Source: Planctomycetaceae bacterium
Lineage (GTDB): Bacteria; Planctomycetota; Planctomycetia; Pirellulales; UBA1268
NCBI GenBank assembly: GCA_947453875.1
Contig: CANGIH010000086.1
Coordinates: forward strand, 1-8,322
Length of the DNA: 8,322 bases
Direction: 5' to 3'
Shown: in pieces, positions 7,197 to 8,322 of the stretch
Layout: every line of letters starts with the position of its first letter
Position numbering within the stretch: the first letter of the stretch is position 1
The notes under the pieces: model-generated
What the model was told of the DNA's origin: nothing
The model's database searches: none
Seen by the model: the letters and a program-made list of their open reading frames with translations, nothing else
Program-made: the position numbers and the translations under genes

Positions 7197-7317
7197 TCCT
7201 CTGCTCCCCCGAGAGCGGCCCCGTCAAGGAGCGGATATCGGCTAGGCATGAACCTGAAGGGAGACGCCAGCCAGAAGGCGTCCTGCCGGAAGTCTAACCG
7301 ATTCCTCCTCCACATCC
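7197..7317. other. 121-nt intergenic gap with an unused Shine-Dalgarno-like run and a small inverted repeat
   Basis: Just after the reductase stop the coding strand has a GGAGGAGGAAT run (about 7301-7311) with no ATG, GTG or TTG within the next dozen bases. A 6-bp inverted repeat (GACGCC/GGCGTC at 7263-7268 and 7277-7282, 8-nt loop) follows. There is no U tract, so it is not a convincing terminator. No small gene was recognised. Confidence 0.4.
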
Positions 7318-8082
7318 TCACGCGGCTCCGCCGCCATCGACGGTGACGGTTTGCCCGGTGATGAAGTCGGCCCCCGGCCCGGTGAGGAAATCGATCGCTC
7401 CAACGACATCCTCGACGGTTCCCAACCGTCCCAACGGGGTGCGGCGGACGATCCTGCCTCGATCGGCGTCCGAGAGAGACGCCGACAACTCGGTGGCGAG
7501 GAACCCGGGAGCCACAGCGTTGACGCGGATGCCGCGGGCACCGACCTCCCTGGCAAGACTGCGGGCGAAGCCCTCGAGCCCCGCCTTCGTGGCCGCGTAG
7601 GCAGCGAGCCCCGGGCTTCCCCTCCCGGCGACGACACTCGACACCACCACCACCGAGCCGTTTCTCCCCGGGGTGCGCGGTTGGGCGAGAAACTGCCTGA
7701 CGCACTCCCGTACCAGCACGATCGCACCGCGGAGATTCACCGCTAGCATGGAGTCGATGGCGTCATCGGACATCGTCGCCAAGACCCCCTCTGTCGCCAC
7801 GGCGGCATTGGCGACACAGTGATCGACACGGCCGAAGAGTGCCACCGTGTCATTCACGAAGCGACACAGCATGACGGAATCGGCGGCATCGATGCGGGCA
7901 TGATGCAACCTCCCCGGATGCCGATCCGCAAGCGCCACAAGTGAGTCCGATCCACCTCGGGAGAACGTCGCCACGCGATCCCCACGGTCGAGCATCCGCG
8001 ACACCACGGCCAGCCCGAGCCCGCGTGATCCGCCAGAGACGATCGTCGTGGGGGGGGAGGCGGCAGAGGGGCTCATCGACAT
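7318..8082 (-). CDS. Short-chain dehydrogenase/reductase, FabG-like
   Basis: This 254-residue classical SDR matches the length of 3-oxoacyl-ACP reductases (FabG). It has the cofactor loop SGGSRGLG (16-23), NAAV (92-95) in place of the usual NAG, Asn116 in VNLRG, catalytic Ser149 in SSVVAG, the Y162-x3-K166 pair, VNAVAPGFLAT (187-197) and the C-terminal TGQTVTVDGG (242-251). It should reduce a keto group or oxidise an alcohol using NAD(P)H. Candidate substrates are a 3-oxoacyl thioester feeding the neighbouring acyltransferase or a keto-sugar; the sequence alone does not decide. ATG 8082 is chosen because GAGGGG lies 5 nt upstream and it leaves a short leader before beta-1. The frame is open to GTG 8130, one base past the previous stop, and a further ATG lies at 8076. 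A C8 run on the coding strand (plus-strand G 8050-8057) sits in codons about 9-11. Confidence 0.9.
   Translation of the reverse strand: MSMSPSAASPPTTIVSGGSRGLGLAVVSRMLDRGDRVATFSRGGSDSLVALADRHPGRLHHARIDAADSVMLCRFVNDTVALFGRVDHCVANAAVATEGVLATMSDDAIDSMLAVNLRGAIVLVRECVRQFLAQPRTPGRNGSVVVVSSVVAGRGSPGLAAYAATKAGLEGFARSLAREVGARGIRVNAVAPGFLATELSASLSDADRGRIVRRTPLGRLGTVEDVVGAIDFLTGPGADFITGQTVTVDGGGAA
8050..8057 (-). repeat. Homopolymeric C8 tract in the reductase 5' coding region
   Basis: Eight consecutive G on the plus strand, read as Ser-Pro-Pro codons near the start of the reductase. A change of one base would shift the frame before the cofactor-binding loop. The frame is intact as given. Confidence 0.8.
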
Positions 8083-8131
8083 GTCCGCCCCTCGATTGGT
8101 GGTATTGGCGGTGGCGTCGGTCGTGGACACA

Positions 8132-8322
8132 TCACTTGCCCACTGGACGGCGCGAGACCTTGCCCGAAGGGTTGGTGTAGAGCTTGCGGGCGAAGTCGAG
8201 CACCCGCGGCACGCTGTGGGCCTCGAGCGCGACCCGGCAGGCAGCCAGGGCCGCGGCACGGATCGATTCCGGGGAGACCCCTTCGGGAAGCGGGTCAGCC
8301 GCCACGATCTGGGCCGCCACGA
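8132..8322 (-). CDS. AMP-forming acyl-CoA/acyl-ACP ligase, C-terminal fragment
   Basis: Only the last 62 complete codons and the stop are in the window; the gene continues past 8322. The segment matches the mobile C-terminal subdomain of ANL-superfamily adenylating enzymes. An amphipathic helix (ESIRAAALAACRVAL) is followed by HSVPRVLDFARKLYTNPSGKVSRR, which corresponds to the A10 core motif. The Lys of SGKVSRR is the residue that normally contacts the acyl-adenylate. Such enzymes activate a carboxylic acid with ATP and load it on CoA or a phosphopantetheine carrier. The adenylation domain and substrate pocket are outside the window, so substrate and carrier are unknown. The stop lies 49 nt before the chosen reductase start, consistent with one operon. 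It could also be a detached C-terminal domain; the rest of the gene is needed to tell. Confidence 0.75.
   Translation of the reverse strand, partial: VAAQIVAADPLPEGVSPESIRAAALAACRVALEAHSVPRVLDFARKLYTNPSGKVSRRPVGK

Noticed and set aside
7263..7282. Possible intrinsic terminator between reductase and acyltransferase
   Set aside because: The stem is only 6 bp and no U tract follows; genes on both sides point the same way and look like one operon.

Overview
The window is an 8.3 kb piece of a surface-polysaccharide (O-antigen, capsule or exopolysaccharide) biosynthesis locus from a GC-rich bacterium. A Wzy/WaaL-type membrane protein, an ABC lipid-flippase-like exporter and a WbpA-type UDP-GlcNAc dehydrogenase together suggest a Gram-negative cell envelope. 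Nothing in the sequence fixes the phylum. No rRNA, tRNA, CRISPR array, insertion sequence or phage gene was seen.

Every supportable gene lies on the minus strand, so transcription runs from high to low coordinates. In that order the genes are: the C-terminal tail of an AMP-forming acyl ligase (8322-8132), a FabG-like short-chain dehydrogenase (8082-7318), a NeuD/PglD-type sugar acyltransferase (7196-6525), a GT4 glycosyltransferase (6438-5254), an ABC exporter of the MsbA/PglK type (5257-3521), a second GT4 glycosyltransferase (3524-2385), an O-antigen ligase/polymerase-like membrane protein (2379-970), and the N-terminal half of a nucleotide-sugar dehydrogenase that runs off the window (660-1). 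Two junctions are 4-nt ATGA/GTGA overlaps and the others are short gaps, which fits one operon whose promoter lies outside the window.

Inferred division of labour: the acyl ligase, the reductase and the hexapeptide acyltransferase could make and attach an acyl group to an amino sugar. The dehydrogenase would supply a uronic-acid nucleotide sugar such as UDP-GlcNAcA. The two GT4 enzymes assemble the repeat unit, the ABC exporter may flip the lipid-linked unit, and the polytopic protein may polymerise or ligate it.

The most notable feature is a run of ten G (coding strand) at 983-992 near the 3' end of the ligase/polymerase gene. As written, the frame stops just after the tract at 970. With one more G it would continue to 773, adding a convincing final membrane helix and a tail, and would close the only large gap in the operon. 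This is either a phase-variation switch or a one-base homopolymer error.
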